Below, in pieces: positions 43,947 to 63,346 of a stretch of 64,000 nucleotides of DNA. A program made the position numbers and the translations under genes. The stretch's first letter is position 1; each line of letters opens with the position of its first letter. Source of the stretch: Ganoderma boninense (taxonomy: Eukaryota; Basidiomycota; Agaricomycetes; Polyporales; Polyporaceae); assembly GCA_002900995.3 (NCBI GenBank), contig CM035307.1:1054001-1118000 (forward strand). The letters run 5' to 3'. Below the pieces are notes generated by a model, which saw only the letters and a program-made list of their open reading frames with translations, ran no database searches and was not told the DNA's origin.

Positions 43947-45132
43947 TTGTATGTGATTGACTTGTATCCTCCCTCTTCGCCCCCCACCCGCGCCTGTTCG
44001 TTCGTTCGTTCGTTGTGAATGTGTGTGTGTATGTCTGTCCCGGACGCATGTGCTGCTGTGGGCGCAGCACCCGATATTGTATGTCTGCGGAAGCGAACCA
44101 GTGGTAGTACTAGTGTGTAGATGCTGTTGTGCTGCTAGAGGACTGCCGATTGCCGCTGCTGCTGTACTTGCTGTGCTTTTGCTATTTAATGGGATAACAT
44201 GTAGCATTAGTTGTATACCGTAATAACCCCAGTTCCCGGAAACCTTCCTCGCGCTCTGCTCGGATCGAACGTCAGGGGGCATCGCTATGCATCACATCGG
44301 TCAAGCTTCAGGGTTCACAAACGGGTCCTCCCAACGTTATACTCTTATTACCAACATCCTCGTGGCAGGCGCCGGCACCGTCTTCATCTCCATACCCCAA
44401 CGGAGCCTTTCCTCAACGGAGCCGACCCAGCACCTGTACCCGCCTCCCAGCCGGCCCGTCCAGTCGTCGAACAGCCGATCTCCCCAACCCGACCCGGCAC
44501 CACGGGCTGCTCAGCACCCCCTGGCCTCCTTGATCTCCGAGTAAACGCGCACGTTGGCATGCTGTGCCCGGCATTTTCCGGTGATGAACTCGATTGTGGG
44601 TGGTTACGCGCCCATTTCGCAACCCTCGCTCAGGAGTCCAGCTCAGGCAGCCTCAACTGCCGCGATCTGCATTACCGACGTGGAGGCAGAACAAAATCCG
44701 GGGTATATTCGGGAAGCATGCATTCAGAACAATCATGAAGGGCAACCTAACTACCGTAATGATATCGGCGAATGTTCATGGTCAAATTACATGGGGCGAG
44801 GGTGCAACATGTAGTGTGATAATAAGTAGAGCTAGCGATGCGTGGATATCAATATGCGATAGAGATACAATCGACGATGTTGGCACTGAACAAGAGAAAG
44901 ACGACGACGAAGGACGAGGAACACGAGGAAAACGGAAAGGAATGGCGAGGCGTCGGCGGTCATCATTCGTATGCGAACCAGTTGTTGTCGGCCGAGTACG
45001 AGAAGGATAGGCGAGCAAACAAATGAACGAGTTGAGCGGCGGGAGGATATGTTACAAGGCACCCGATGATAGGCCCGCCGTCGAGGCGAGCTCTAGCCAA
45101 AGAACTCCGGAGACTAGGGTGGATGATAGCGA
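43947..45132. other. Convergent intergenic region of about 1.2 kb
   Basis: It contains accidental open frames (for example 44211-44738 on the plus strand) with no family resemblance or consistent intron signals. It has small GT-rich and CTG-rich patches (about 44000-44180). No gene, transposon or RNA is recognised. Confidence 0.4.
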
Positions 45133-48091
45133 TTACTTTTTCCGGAGCTGGGCACGGAGGTTCGTGTTCTCCGTCTGAACCGAGTTGAGCTCCTCGAGGA
45201 GTGCCATCTGTTGCGTCTGCTGCGAGATGCGCACTTCGTCGACCTCGTCGTGCGCCTTCTTCAGGGCGGCCTTGCTGGCATCGAGCTCCGCCTCGAGACG
45301 TCCAACCTCGGCGGTGAGCTTCTCGACCTCTGCTTCGAGCTTCTTGACTTCGACGTCGAGCTTTCTGCGCATGGCATCGGACGTCGAGGAGCTGTTGCTC
45401 TGCTCTGCAAGCTTGAGCACCTGGGCGCTGAGCGAGTTGTTGGCGTCGGTAAGCTGCATGCATGTTTCCGCTTGTTCAGCGGCCTGTGTCTCGACTTGAA
45501 GCTTCTCGGCGGTAATGCGATCTACAGCTTCTTGTAGGCTGGACACCTCATCATGCCTATTCCAAAGAACGATCAGAACGATAAACAGGACAGACGAGAT
45601 CCAAACCACGTACAGCGCGGTCAGCTTAGCCGTCGTCGAGACGTTACGATCCTCGAGCAACTTGACCTGCTTCTGGTATGTCTCGAGCGCAGAGTTGCTT
45701 TCCTGCGCGAGCTTCTGTGCCCGCTCAGCGTTCTTCTTGAGCAAGTCGTGCGCCTGCGCGAAGCGGATCAGACGCTCGATCAGCGCACGGTCGTCCGCGA
45801 TGAGAGCGTTGACACGGGTAACGAAGGCCTCGACTGAGAACGCTTCCGGTTCCGAGGCACGGTTAGCCAGGAAGCCGTTGGGGTCGTACAATGTCTTGAG
45901 AGAACGGACATCCATCTCGGAAAGTGAAGCGCCACCTTTCGCTCCGGGGCTAGCTGTGGTTGGCGAATTGATGGGGGTGCGGCTCCTGCCCAGCTTCTGC
46001 GCCCGGGCTTCTGGGAGGGAAGGATGTTCCACATAGGCTCAAGTTGCGAGGTAATCTTGGCGGCGTCGCCTTCATATTTGACAAGAGAGCCATTGCCTTC
46101 CTCGATGTCCTACGAGAGATTGATAGCTTTACAGTGAGCTCGCAAATGTTTTGGAATGAGGAGCGCACCTTAAGCCTCTTCTCCAATGCTCTGGCCTGTG
46201 CCTTCACGCTGTCCCTCTCATTTCGAACCTCCTCAAGCTGATTGTCGAGCTGCTCGCGCTTGTCCATCCCCACACGAAGATCGACTTCCAGCTTCGTTCG
46301 CGCAGCGTTCCACTCCTCTTGTGCCTGTGCATGAGAGTCGAACTTGGCTTTCTGGTCGTCCAGGTGCTTCCCGATTGAAGTTGTCAGGCCAACCACAGTG
46401 ACGTCCCGTGAGTAGTGGTTAACGCCGTGCTCCCTCATGAGCTCCTGAATCACGTCCACGGCATGATCCAGCTGCTCCTTGCTCTCGCCGCCTTGCTGCA
46501 ATGCCGTCATTTCGGTGAGCAGCACATCACGCTCCTCCTTGAGCTCTGCGATCTCCCTGTCCTTCTGGTCGACTGCCTGCCGCTCCAGCTCCAGCGCCGC
46601 TTCGATCCCCGTCAGCTCGCCATTCTGCTCCTCCAGCACCTCCAGCCGCCTTTCAAGCGTGTCCACCTCCAGCCGCTTCTGCTCCAGTTCGACCTGCTCA
46701 TTCGCCCACGCCCGCTTCTCGGCCTCGAGCTTCCCTACCCGGTCCCCGAGGCCCTGCATCTCGCCCATCTGCCGCTCCAGCGCCGCGATCATCTCCTCCG
46801 CCTGCCGCAGCTGAGACGCCTTCGATACGTCGGCCATCTGTCGCTCGGACCGTATGGAAGACAGCTCCTTCGCGAGCTTCGCTTGCTGCGCATTCGAGGC
46901 GTCCAGGGCCGCCTGTGCGGCCTTGAGTTGTTCCTGCAGCGCGGCGACCTCGGCTGAGGATGCGAGGCCTTTAGGTGTGGAGGGTACGATCGCATCTGAG
47001 TGTCCGGCAAAGAAGTGTGCACCGTCGAACCGTGATCTGGATGAGCTCGAGTGCGCACTCGCTGAAGAGGACTGTGTGGGGCTCAATGCCAAGGTACGAT
47101 TGGGCGTGCTGCGTCCCGAGCCAGTGGGCTCGCCATTCCCATTCGCTTCTGGGGGTGCCATCTTCTTCTCGAGGCTTCGTACCGAGTAGCTGAGCACGCC
47201 GGCGCGGTGTTCGAGCAGCCGGCGATTGATTTCGCTCGCCTTTTCCGAGACACGCCATAGCTCCTTCTGCGCGAGGTCGACTTTGCGGTTCGCGTTCTCG
47301 AGCTGCTCGGACGTCTGCTTCGAGACGGTCTTGTAGGAAGAGTTCGCCTTAGATAATGAGAGAGGCTGCGTCCCGGATCTTCGTCTCGAGGGTGAGCTTC
47401 TTCGACAGTGCCACCAGCCGTGACGAGAGAAGTTGGTACTCCTACACGCCACCGGCCACATCCACCACCATACCGCATGAAATGGAATCAAACAAGGTTT
47501 AATCGCACGTTCTCGTACGACACGACACGCAGCACGCACCTTCTTGAGCTCCTCGACCTCCTCCGCACTCAGCACGTCATATCCCCGACTGTCCACAATC
47601 GCCTCGCTCGAGAGCAGACTCATCAACAGGTCGTCCTTCGCGCTGAACATCATGCTGCCCCGCTTCTCCGCGTCCACCGGCTTCCGCGCCAGCTCCGCGA
47701 CCCGCGCTGGTATCGGAATCCGTGGGGATGACGGGCCCGCGACGGGCGATGACGGCTGCGTGGACGTCCTGCCCGATTCGGCTGAGTTGCGCGAAGACTG
47801 GAACGACGAGTTGCCCGTGTCCTCGTCCGATCTCGACGATGCCCCGTTCGTGCCCTGGCGGGAGCGGTCCTTGCGGAAGAAGAGTGCGGCGGTGCTGCCC
47901 TTCGGACTGTCCTCGAGCGCGGCGCCGTTGGTTGGTGGGGACGCAGTGGGCGGCCATGAGGGTTTGGGTTGGAGATTGAGGGGATTCGTCGTAGGTGAGG
48001 ATGATGATGAGGCTGAAGGGAGGGGAGACGTTGCTGTGGGAGGCGTGGAGGTTGCGGTGCCCCCGCCGAGGAAGCGTCGGACGCCGTTCAT
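45133..48091 (-). CDS. Uds1-domain (up-regulated during septation) coiled-coil protein with membrane helix (two apparent frameshifts)
   Basis: The start MNGVRRFLGGGTATS gives a disordered N-terminus. The Uds1 domain follows: DDLLMSLLSSEAIVDSRGYD, VLSAEEVEELKK, then after an intron EYQLLSSRLVALSKKLTLET. In fission yeast this domain names a septation-linked protein. A long coiled coil follows (EVAALQEQLKAAQAALDASN, GVNHYSRDVTVVGLTTSIG, RNERDSVKAQARALEKRLK). After another intron come DIEEGNGSLVKYEGDAAKIT, MDVRSLKTLYDPNGFL and ALIERLIRFAQAHDLLKKNA, one membrane helix (ALYVVWISSVLFIVLIVLW) and a C-terminal coiled coil to QLRKK. Two frame shifts are needed: near 47362 (to SLSKANSSYKTVSKQ) and near 46010 (to PEARAQKLGRSR). 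The C-terminal part could be mistaken for a separate gene starting at 46032. Confidence 0.75.
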
Positions 48092-48842
48092 CTGGTTCTG
48101 TAGCCTGCTAGCAAGGATGCGTGGAAGGAAGATGTGTTGTGCAGCCCGCTGCTGAACGGTTCAATGAAGGGATGCAGGGGTGGGTATCTAGGGCAAGTAC
48201 AGCAGGGTGCAGTGGAGACAAGCTTTGCAGCAGCAGAGAGAAGCGGGGGAAAGGAGACACGGTGATCGTGAGGCCAGATGCCGCCTTGTCGCCAGAGCCG
48301 CAAGAATGCAATCGCCCAGAATGACGTTCTGGATGTTGCTAGCTTCCAGGATGAGATGGAAGCCTTAGCTCCAGTGAAAGCTGGACGTTGGCGAAAAAGA
48401 GGCGGAGAGCAGGAGAAGGTTGGTTACAGCATTCCGAGTAGGGGAGTGGCCCCATCCGAGTCGGCCCTGATCTGCAACTTGTTTCACAAGCGCGCGGTCG
48501 GCGTCGCTTGTTCAGACACTGTCTGGTTCCTCGAATGGTTGATGTACACAGATACACTCTTGTAACCAAAGGCGAACATATGTATCATGAGTGAACCTGA
48601 CTGAACGTGGACGGCAGGATCCGAGGGTACGAGTAAATTACATGGGTCACAACGGACCAACCTAAACTACGGAACCGTTCTCCCACTCGGAGACCTTGCT
48701 CGGTTAACGCAACAAAGCAACATGATGCCGAAATCATTATCAACATGCCATCTCGAGGTGTCTGGGAACGTCACAGTGACGGATGACACGACCTGCCCCG
48801 AGTGAACGAGTTTGGCAACACAAGTGTCACGCAACCACGCAG
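48092..48842. other. Intergenic, Uds1 promoter and BST1 3' flank
   Basis: No gene recognised. Confidence 0.4.
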
Positions 48843-51800
48843 TCACCGCCCGCCCAAATACATGGGCGCAATCCGTGTCACCACCGCCCAGCCCACGGCC
48901 ACGCTCGCCATCTCGAACACCATGTACGTCGTCCTTGGTCCAGCGAAGAACGCGACGAGCGCGAGTGCCACCATCCCCCACCTCGGCGAAACGCGTTCCT
49001 TTCTCTGCGGGCGTCCGGCACTACAAGAGAGGCGCAGATACGTCAACAACGAACGCATCGCATTACTCGCGAAACGCGGGCCGGAATCACTCACAAGAAA
49101 GACTGTATAAATCCACTCGCATCGCCACTGCCGAGGACCTCCACGAGCACCAGGAACGGTGCGACGTACAGGAAATTGTGGTCGCCATCGAACGGCGTCG
49201 TGAGGCCGGCCGTTGCGAGCGTGCGGACCCACACGGCGAGCACAGGCGCGGCCAGTGGCAAGAGCCACGTCATGAATAGCAACAAGTGCAGATGAGCGTT
49301 GACCTGTTGTTGGAGAGGTAAGTGGTGAGAACTCGAAGGTCTGGACGGCATGTCTGGAGCTGCCGACGACGATAGTATGGGCTCCGACGGTGATTCTGAG
49401 GGTTCCGGTGGGATGGTGACCAATGGGACTGCCTCGGCACCAGGGGGTGAAGGAGTAGAGGAAGACAAGTCCGCCAGTGAGGAAGCGCAGGTGTAAAGTG
49501 GATGAGCCACGAGCCAAGGAACGCGACTTGCCACGGGACGAGGATAAAGATAACCAAGAACACCAGGGCCATGGATAAGAGGGCCCCGGCTGGTCGACGA
49601 GCAGCGGACTCTTCTCTGTGTCTAGATTGGATAACAAATGAGATGTCATTTTATGCTGGGCTTCGAATATCGCACCTCCTGAATTTCCTGAGAATGCGCC
49701 GGGTTGGCCATAACAACACCAGCAGAAGCCACCACATTACGCAAACCAGTCCAAAGGCGATGGGTAGCAAAATCATTGCAACCGGTGCGAAATGATGACT
49801 GCCTCCATTACCCAACCAGGCACCTACCCTGAACGGAAGTAAAGAGGTGAAGTACGAGGCGATTACGAGGTATGGCAGCCTTTCGCGTGCAAACCAGTCC
49901 AGAGAGGTTCTGACATCCGGAACGGGGGCTGTCAACGATCAACGATGCGCATTAGTTTCCGTGGCTGGACCCAAATGTACGAACAAACACTTACCACCAA
50001 CTTCCACTACCCGCCACATATCCCACATAACGATAGCAACGATGCCGACAGCCCAGCAAGCTGCAGCAGTTCCATACCGTGTACCCCAACGCCCTATGGT
50101 TGCCCACCAATCCACACTGAGCTCTAGCTCATTGAGACCACACTCCCCCGACGAATGAATGGTCAGAACATGACCGGAAGAGTAGTTTGAGCCCACGTAT
50201 GGCGCGGCAGAATGAGAGTGCAGAAGTATTCGTCTAGAGAAAGTTGGCGCGAGCGGGAAGTAGTGCGTCTCCGACGGATGCGATTGGTGGGTGAGTAGCG
50301 GGAGGAACACCGCATCAGCTGGACGAAGTGACGTGAAAAAAAGTCCATCGTTCTCTGACCCGGAAAAACGCACATGTACAGGCAGACTCTGGGTCATATT
50401 TTGGCGTCAGGCGGTAGACAATAAGCGCATTCGCGGGTAGGATCGGGAGGTTAAGCTGCACCCGGATGCCATTGGGAATGGCGACATTTACAGTGGAGAT
50501 CAGCAAGCCTGTTTCAGTGACGAAGCTGTGAGTCCTGATTGACACAGATAGGGAGAAGCAAATTTGAACTTACTAGTCAAACCTACACGAACATCCGCAG
50601 GCTCATTTTCTGAAAACCCGCCAAATACCCATCCCCTTTTGTCGCCATTCTCCACAGTCACTGCAACATAGGAGCCGGCGCCCAGGTGAACATCAGCCTC
50701 AAAGAGCACAATTCCTTCGGACTCGTCCGAACCTTCGTCCGGTACTGGGAATGGCGAACCCGGTATAGGACTAGGAATGAGTCTCAATGTAGACGGAAGT
50801 AGAGGAGTGCACGAGATTTCATTCTGTCCCTTGCAAACGCGGACCGTCGCCTGGAAGGGGAGGGGTCGCCGAGGAGCGATGGGGGGTATGGATCCCTGAG
50901 ACGCATACAGCACGAACTTGTACGCGCTCTGTCCCTCTCCCGCTGCGGGGAATGGGAGGAGGTAGGTCTGCGAGCCAACGGGGTCGCGGACCAGAAGGTG
51001 CTGATTTGGCGGAACGGGATGGTACAGCCCTTCTCGAAGGTGAACGTCCGTAGGAACATGGTCCGGTGGCAGAGTATTCCCGTCGCGTAGCCATTTATCG
51101 AGAATTGCTGAGCGCTCCTCCGCAGTCTTGACGGCCACGAGTTCTAGTGCTGCCCGTGCGATGCGCCAGCGGACCTGGTGACACCACACCATAGCAAGGT
51201 GGCCAACACCTGTCCAGCAGCCTTCTAGGGCACTAGTGAACACAGTCCGCCGATATGCAGACGCACTAAAGTCGACCACCGTCGGCGACAGGATACATGA
51301 TTCCGATGGGATCATGAGGTCGGTCGCACCTCCACAGAGGGACAGAATAGGCGTGGGGTCTGAGGCCAAGGACTTGTGGTTGCTCGCATATATGTGGTCT
51401 ATGCGACGATCGAACCGTACGGGAGGGAGGGTATGGGGGGTGGACATGGTTATAATGGCGGAGATATTGGGGTTAGGGAGGAGAGCCGTAGCGACGATTC
51501 CGCCCATGGAATGGCCCATGACAACTATGGACGTGCCTTCTGGGTAGAGGGAGAGGATGTAATCAATAGCGCGAGTCGCAAACACGGTCTCTGTGTCGAT
51601 GGTGGGGCCATGGAAGGCAGAAAGGTCTTCGTTAAACTCCACTGAACAGCGTTGAGCAGCAAAGACATGTAGGGAGAGCATGCTGCACTCACCGGCAAAG
51701 AAGTCGAGCACAGAGTATCGTTTGTCCGCAAACTCAGGTGAGACCTGATATGGTGTGGAGTAATACTGGTTAGCAGCGGAGGATGCTATCGAACGGACTT

Positions 51801-52132
51801 GGTGCGACGAGCCAGCGTTGCCGGGAATGAAAAGCACGGGTGCGCCATGCAGCTACTGAAGTTCAGTCAAGATCTCCGCGTTCCCAAGAGCGTGGAGACG
51901 TGCGTACCTCGTTGCTCTCAAGATTCCCTTCACGGTAGAGCCATAGGCTGTACCGTCGGGCGAGCGGAGTCCAAGTGTGGTCGAACTTGGTCTGGAGGAC
52001 GTAAGACGGCCACATCCACGACATGCGACATCCTTGTGGGGAGAGCGAGTGATAGGAGTCTAAGGCAGCATAGTACAAGAGAGCAACGGCGAGGAGGGAG
52101 AGAAACGTGAGTGTAGCGAGGAGCCTGCTCAT
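48843..52132 (-). CDS. BST1: GPI inositol-deacylase (BST1/PGAP1)
   Basis: This ER membrane esterase removes the acyl chain from inositol of GPI anchors, which is needed for ER exit and quality control of GPI proteins. The start MSRLLATLTFLSLLAVALLY is a signal-anchor helix. Family landmarks follow: CRMSWMWPSY, YSLWLYREGNLE, GAPVLFIPGNAGSSHQVRSI, YSVLDFFAGEFNEDLSAFHG, the lipase elbow VVMGHSMGGIVATALLPNP with the catalytic Ser, STPHTLPPVRFDRRI, LSLCGGATDLMIPSESCIL and GCWTGVGHLAMVWCHQVRWR with the likely catalytic His. A beta-rich lumenal region and a set of C-terminal membrane helices follow (TAAACWAVGIVAIVMWDMW, VAMILLPIAFGLVCVMWWLL). The last exon ends VVTRIAPMYLGGR. About nine introns. Divergent from the CorA gene. 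Confidence 0.92.
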
Positions 52133-52415
52133 CGAGGACCTGGAGACAAGCCGTTCCGATGGGCGCTGAGCTCCGTTTGTTGCCCTCCGACGTCATGCCT
52201 CTCCCCGCCGCTTGCTTTTCCCTCCCTCTTCCTCTCTCTCCTCCTGCCCTTTTTCGCCCGTAGGCATCTGTGCTGCCACTGAGGCCCTCGAATTTCTGGT
52301 GCTCTGTCAAGCCTAGGAAATTTTTCGCTGGAAACCTAGAGGCCCCTCTCATTTGACAAATCGTCTCTCATTCTCTTACCCCGAAGGTCTTACCGCCGGA
52401 AAGCCAGCAGCAACC
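52133..52415. promoter_or_regulatory. Shared promoter region, BST1 / CorA
   Basis: Only 283 bp separate two divergent start codons, so the promoters must overlap. It contains a C/T-rich stretch at about 52200-52260. No factor site is called. Confidence 0.45.
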
Positions 52416-54935
52416 ATGGCCTCCCCTCCTGACAGCTCGTCTATCCTCAACGGATCCATCTCCAGCTCTCCTCGCGCAGTCCGCACCGACCATTCCCCCA
52501 TCCGCCGCCGTCAAAGCGTCGGAAGCGAGATCAACGAGGCTTCTTCCCGTCCGCGGCTTTCGCCTACACTCTCCCGGACATACAACCCCAACGATCCCGA
52601 TGCCCGCGAACGCCAGCGCACCATGGACGCTGACATGGCCATGCAGCTGTCCCGCGCCCGCTCCGGTACCATTGGCATGCCCTCGCCCATTGCGCCTGTC
52701 CCGACCCATCCGTCTCCTCGTCGGTTATCTGAAGAGGACCAACTGTTTCAGGAGCATCACTTCCCGTCACTATCACTGCAGGAGCAGCACGCCATAGACG
52801 AGGCACGAGGCACAGGTCAGCTTCATGTAGACATCGAGCGCCCCGAACAGTACCAGCACCCAGGTCCGATGGGGCAGGAATTGCTCAGAAACCATCTCAG
52901 CTCTGGACATGATCCGGCTCTACTGGTCTCTTTGGGTGCTCCTTATGTCGAGGACTCCGCTCTTGGTGGCCTACCCATGTATCAAGCCACGGTGGACCGC
53001 ACCGATCGGCCGCACTACGAGTTCGCGCTCATGGAGGCCTTCGCGCGCGACGAGAAACACCGACTGGGTATCCACACACCCTCCCACCCAGTCGACGTCC
53101 GGCAACAGCAAGGGTCGTCCTCAGCTCACATTTCCCTTGCCAATGGTGGCGAGGCCCAGCAACCCCAGATTGGGGAGGCTACGTTGACGGACTCGACCCT
53201 CCCCTTCACGCTTCCCCGTGCCCGCCACCGCAAGCTGAGCATTAGCTCCCCCGCGCCTCGAAGGGGGAAGATGGCGTTGTTTGAGCAGGGTACTGCTCCG
53301 CCATCCACGCTGGCTTCTCGCGCGCCTCACTTGGCCATGGGGACGACGTTGAGCGCAGTGCCTTCCTACGATAACCTCGACGAATCGGCGGCAGGCATCC
53401 AGGATCGTCTAGGCTTCGGTATGGGGGGTGGTCCGGGCTCCGGTCATGATAGACCCTATCGGTTCTCATTCTACTCCAACAAGCTCTCGGCGACTATCCA
53501 TGCGCGAAGTATGTCTGAGCTACCGGCGGAAGGGCAGACATTCCAGGACCTCTTCCAGGGCCCACCTGACTCGCACAGCACCTCGACCTCGAACAGCGGC
53601 CGCCCTCCGTTCGTCCACCGGGCCACCGCAAGTATGGCGAGCTCCGTCCCGAAGTCCGGCGCCACATCCCCCACACCACCTCTGCTGAACGGCAGTGCTG
53701 CCTTCCCATTGAAGAGTTCAGCCGCAGAGAGGCGGTCGGGGGAGGACACGCCCCCCGATGCATACACATGGTGGCTGGATGTCCTCGCGCCTACGGATGA
53801 GGAAATGAAGCTGCTCAGTAAGGTTCGTTCATTACCGCTTGGCTCGCAGCTCATCCTGTATTCTAACGTAACGCCGGCGGCAGGTGTTCAGCATCCACCC
53901 GCTGACGACTGAAGATATCCAGATGGAGGAAATGCGCGAGAAGATCGAGCTCTTCCGGAACTACTACTTCGTCTGCTTCCGTAGTTTCGATCAGGACCCG
54001 TACAGCCCGACGCACCTCGAGCCGCTTAACATGTATATCATCGTCTTCCGGGATGGCATTCTTTCCGTGCGCATTTCATCCTTGGGTTCTTCGGAGGTCA
54101 GGGCAGTCGTATACTCACGTTCCAATGTTAGTTCCACTTCAGGCCAACTCCGCATCCGCAGAATGTCCGGCGGCGAATCAAACAGCTGAAGGATTACATT
54201 AGCGTCACCTCCGATTGGATTTCATACGCTCTCATCGATGACATCACGGACGCGTTCGGCCCGCTCATTCAAGGCATCGAATACGAGGTCGACAGCATTG
54301 ACGAGCTTGTGCTCATCCTAAAAGAAGCGGAACAAAGCGACATGTTGAGGCGGTGCGTTGCAAGGCATTCAATATCTCCCTCATCTCGTGTTGACTCTCC
54401 ATCGACACCAGGATTGGAACATGCCGCAAGAAAGTCATGGGCCTCCTCCGGCTCATGGGCAACAAGGCGGACGTCGTGAAAGGGCTAGCAAAGCGGTGCA
54501 ACGAGAACTGGCGCGTCGCACCGACGTCCGACATCGGGCTCTACCTGTCCGACATCCAGGACCATTTGATCACGATGACGCAGAACCTGAACCACTACGA
54601 AAAGATCCTGTCGCGCTCGCACTCGAACTACCTCGCGCAGATCTCGATCGAGATGGCGGACGCGAACAACCAGATCAACGACGTGCTTTCGAAGCTCACC
54701 GCGCTCGGTACCGTGCTCATCCCCATGAACTTGGTTACTGGTCTCTGGGGGATGAACGTGCATGTACCGGGTCAGGATGTTGAGGTGAGTGGCCGCTCGC
54801 TTCTGTCCACTCTGGTCTGGAGGCTTATGAGGGATTTGGTAGAACCTTCACTGGTTCAGTGGCATCATCGCGGTGCTGGCCGTTTTCGCTTTGATCGCGG
54901 GCTGGTCGACGTACAAGCTCATGGTTCGGCGGTAG
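52416..54935 (+). CDS. CorA-type Mg2+ transporter (MNR2/ALR1 group)
   Basis: CorA proteins are pentameric Mg2+ channels. The start MASPPDSSSILNGSISS at 52416 lies 21 codons inside the open frame and is the first ATG with a clean context. A disordered N-terminus of about 450 residues is typical of fungal Alr1/Mnr2. The cytoplasmic CorA domain follows: TWWLDVLAPTDEEMKLLSKV, FSIHPLTTEDIQMEEMREKI, ELFRNYYFVCFRSFDQDPY, LNMYIIVFRDGILSFHFRPT, KDYISVTSDWISYALIDDIT, and the long stalk helix SNYLAQISIEMADANNQIND. The first membrane helix carries the selectivity motif in TGLWGMNVHVPGQ (GMN). The last exon encodes the second helix (GIIAVLAVFALIAGW) and ends KLMVRR. The large N-terminus suggests Mnr2 (vacuolar) or Alr1 (plasma membrane); I cannot separate the two. 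Confidence 0.92.
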
Positions 54936-55373
54936 AAGAGTTAACGTACTTTAAACCTCATTGCATAACGCAGTACGCACATCAGGCTATCCCTAACATT
55001 ATTGCTACAAGGACATTCGCGCTTTCCCCTTAGTCATTCTCGGTGCTTTTCTTTCTCAGAACCTGTCGGGGAATTAACATGGGTCGCAGTATAAGTATAT
55101 CTACATCATCATCAGTTATCCGAACCAAATAGCCACGAGTCCATGCGGGCGTTAATGATTAGACAAAACCGAACAGAACGGTGGATTGTCATAACCATAT
55201 TGAGTGACATGCGCGAGACACAGAACATAATTACCCAGCAGAACTACAGACGGCATAGCAACAGGCGGATGAGATGGTGACGAGCTACAGCAAGAGCAAC
55301 AGGAGGGCAGGGAGGATTGTACGTATCATAAGCAAAGTGATATACATGGGGAATTGTGTAAGCGTGCAAGAAA
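54936..55373. other. Convergent intergenic region, CorA / KDM5 3' ends
   Basis: No gene recognised. Confidence 0.4.
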
Positions 55374-61870
<6,497 letters not shown>

Positions 61871-63346
61871 TGCGGCCGTGGAGAAGGAAAGGAAGGAGGA
61901 AACAGCGGCCAACGAGTGCTCGCCTCGATTTCTGCCCGAACAGCGGTCCTTCAACCCAGACGCCTTCCACGTGGGAACCCCCGCCTTCGCGGACTCCAAT
62001 TCTCAGCGCCGATCTTGCCGCCGCCTCATCGCTGGACTCATAGCCACATACACAACCCCTCCCGCCCCTCCCCCGCCCTCGCCTCCCACCCCCGACGAGC
62101 CCCCGCGCCCCGCTGTGCCTCCTCACGCCTGTCCGGGACGCCATCTTCTGCCGTGGCTTGCATCTGCTTCCTCACGGCATTCGACACGGGCGCCGCCGCT
62201 TTCAACCTCCGCGGCGGTTTAAGCTCGACCAATCACCGTCCGCGTTTCCCCTCTCGCACGCGCCCAAGCAACACATCGGTCCTTGTGTACCGCCGCGTGT
62301 GTCTTCGTGCCGCTTCTCTTCCCCATAAAGCCCATCCGCCCCCAAATCCGACCGCCTCGTCTCTACCACCTCCAGGCTGTATGCTGCCGCCCTCGTCCGA
62401 TTTTTTCTTCGGCGTTGGTCCAGGCCTGTGTTTGGCCGCTCATAGCCACATAGCCGCCCATATTCATATGTGGGGAGGGTTTCAGCTCCATTCTCCACGA
62501 CTTCGAGAAGGGTAGCACACAAGAGACATGAGCGTAAAATGAAGACAAGGCGTCTGCATGCCCGTTATAATCATTGCCTGTACCGGAAGGACACATAGAG
62601 AGCAACTGGTTTCCATCGTATCCGCGCTACGTATACCGCTATATTCCTTGTCTGCCCGCAACACAAGTATGAGCTTCCGCAATATCGGATGACGGACGAT
62701 AATATGGTCCTTGATTCTTCATTAAAGTTCACAGTGGACACTTTGCAACATCTCAACACCTCGACGTCGTCCATCGCCATAGCGAGCAGACAACTCAGAA
62801 CAGCGAGACACTTAGGCGCGACGAGGCAACAGTCAAAACGTTTAATTGACCCCAATTTCTACCTCGAATTAGGGGCAGCGTCAGGCAGCGTCCCGCACAC
62901 CGAGGAAGAGCAGAACCCGACACCTGTTCCCGGCGGCCTGACCGACAACACTCGTAAGAAGCAGAACCTTACAATAAGAACCTGTGACCTGCATCTTTTC
63001 ATTCACCCACACTCCCCGCTGCCTCGAGTCTTGAGCGTGTCGGACATATGGAAGCTCTACGCCACATTCGAAACGTCGTGGCTGCCTCGCTCCCCGCGCA
63101 AATACATCGTGATGTCCGAGAAACCTGCGTTCCGAAGCCCTTCATATTCACATTCCCACTCGTAACAGTCATTATCACGCCAGTGGACACAACCACACTC
63201 AACATATGCGACAAGAGAAAGGAATGCAGAAAGATGATGGTGCGCGTATATGGTACGATGACGATGCAGGATGCGATGGTGGATGAGCAAGACATTACGA
63301 CGAACTACACGAAATAAGACTTCACACGAGAACCCCCGATGCTCGA
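61871..63346. other. Long intergenic region (1.5 kb), KDM5 promoter and 14-3-3 3' flank
   Basis: Open frames on both strands have no recognisable family or joinable exons. The first 350 bp are C-rich on the plus strand (runs of CCTCCC and CCCGCC around 62050-62110), as expected for a GC-rich promoter. From about 62500 to 63340 the sequence is closer to AT/GC balanced. No tRNA or transposon seen. Confidence 0.4.

Noticed and set aside
44211..44738. 175-codon plus-strand open frame in the convergent gap
   Set aside because: Low-complexity, no homology, no conserved start context, and overlapping open frames on both strands as expected in GC-rich DNA.
62202..62522. Open frames on both strands upstream of KDM5
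   Set aside because: No family features; the composition follows the C-rich promoter.
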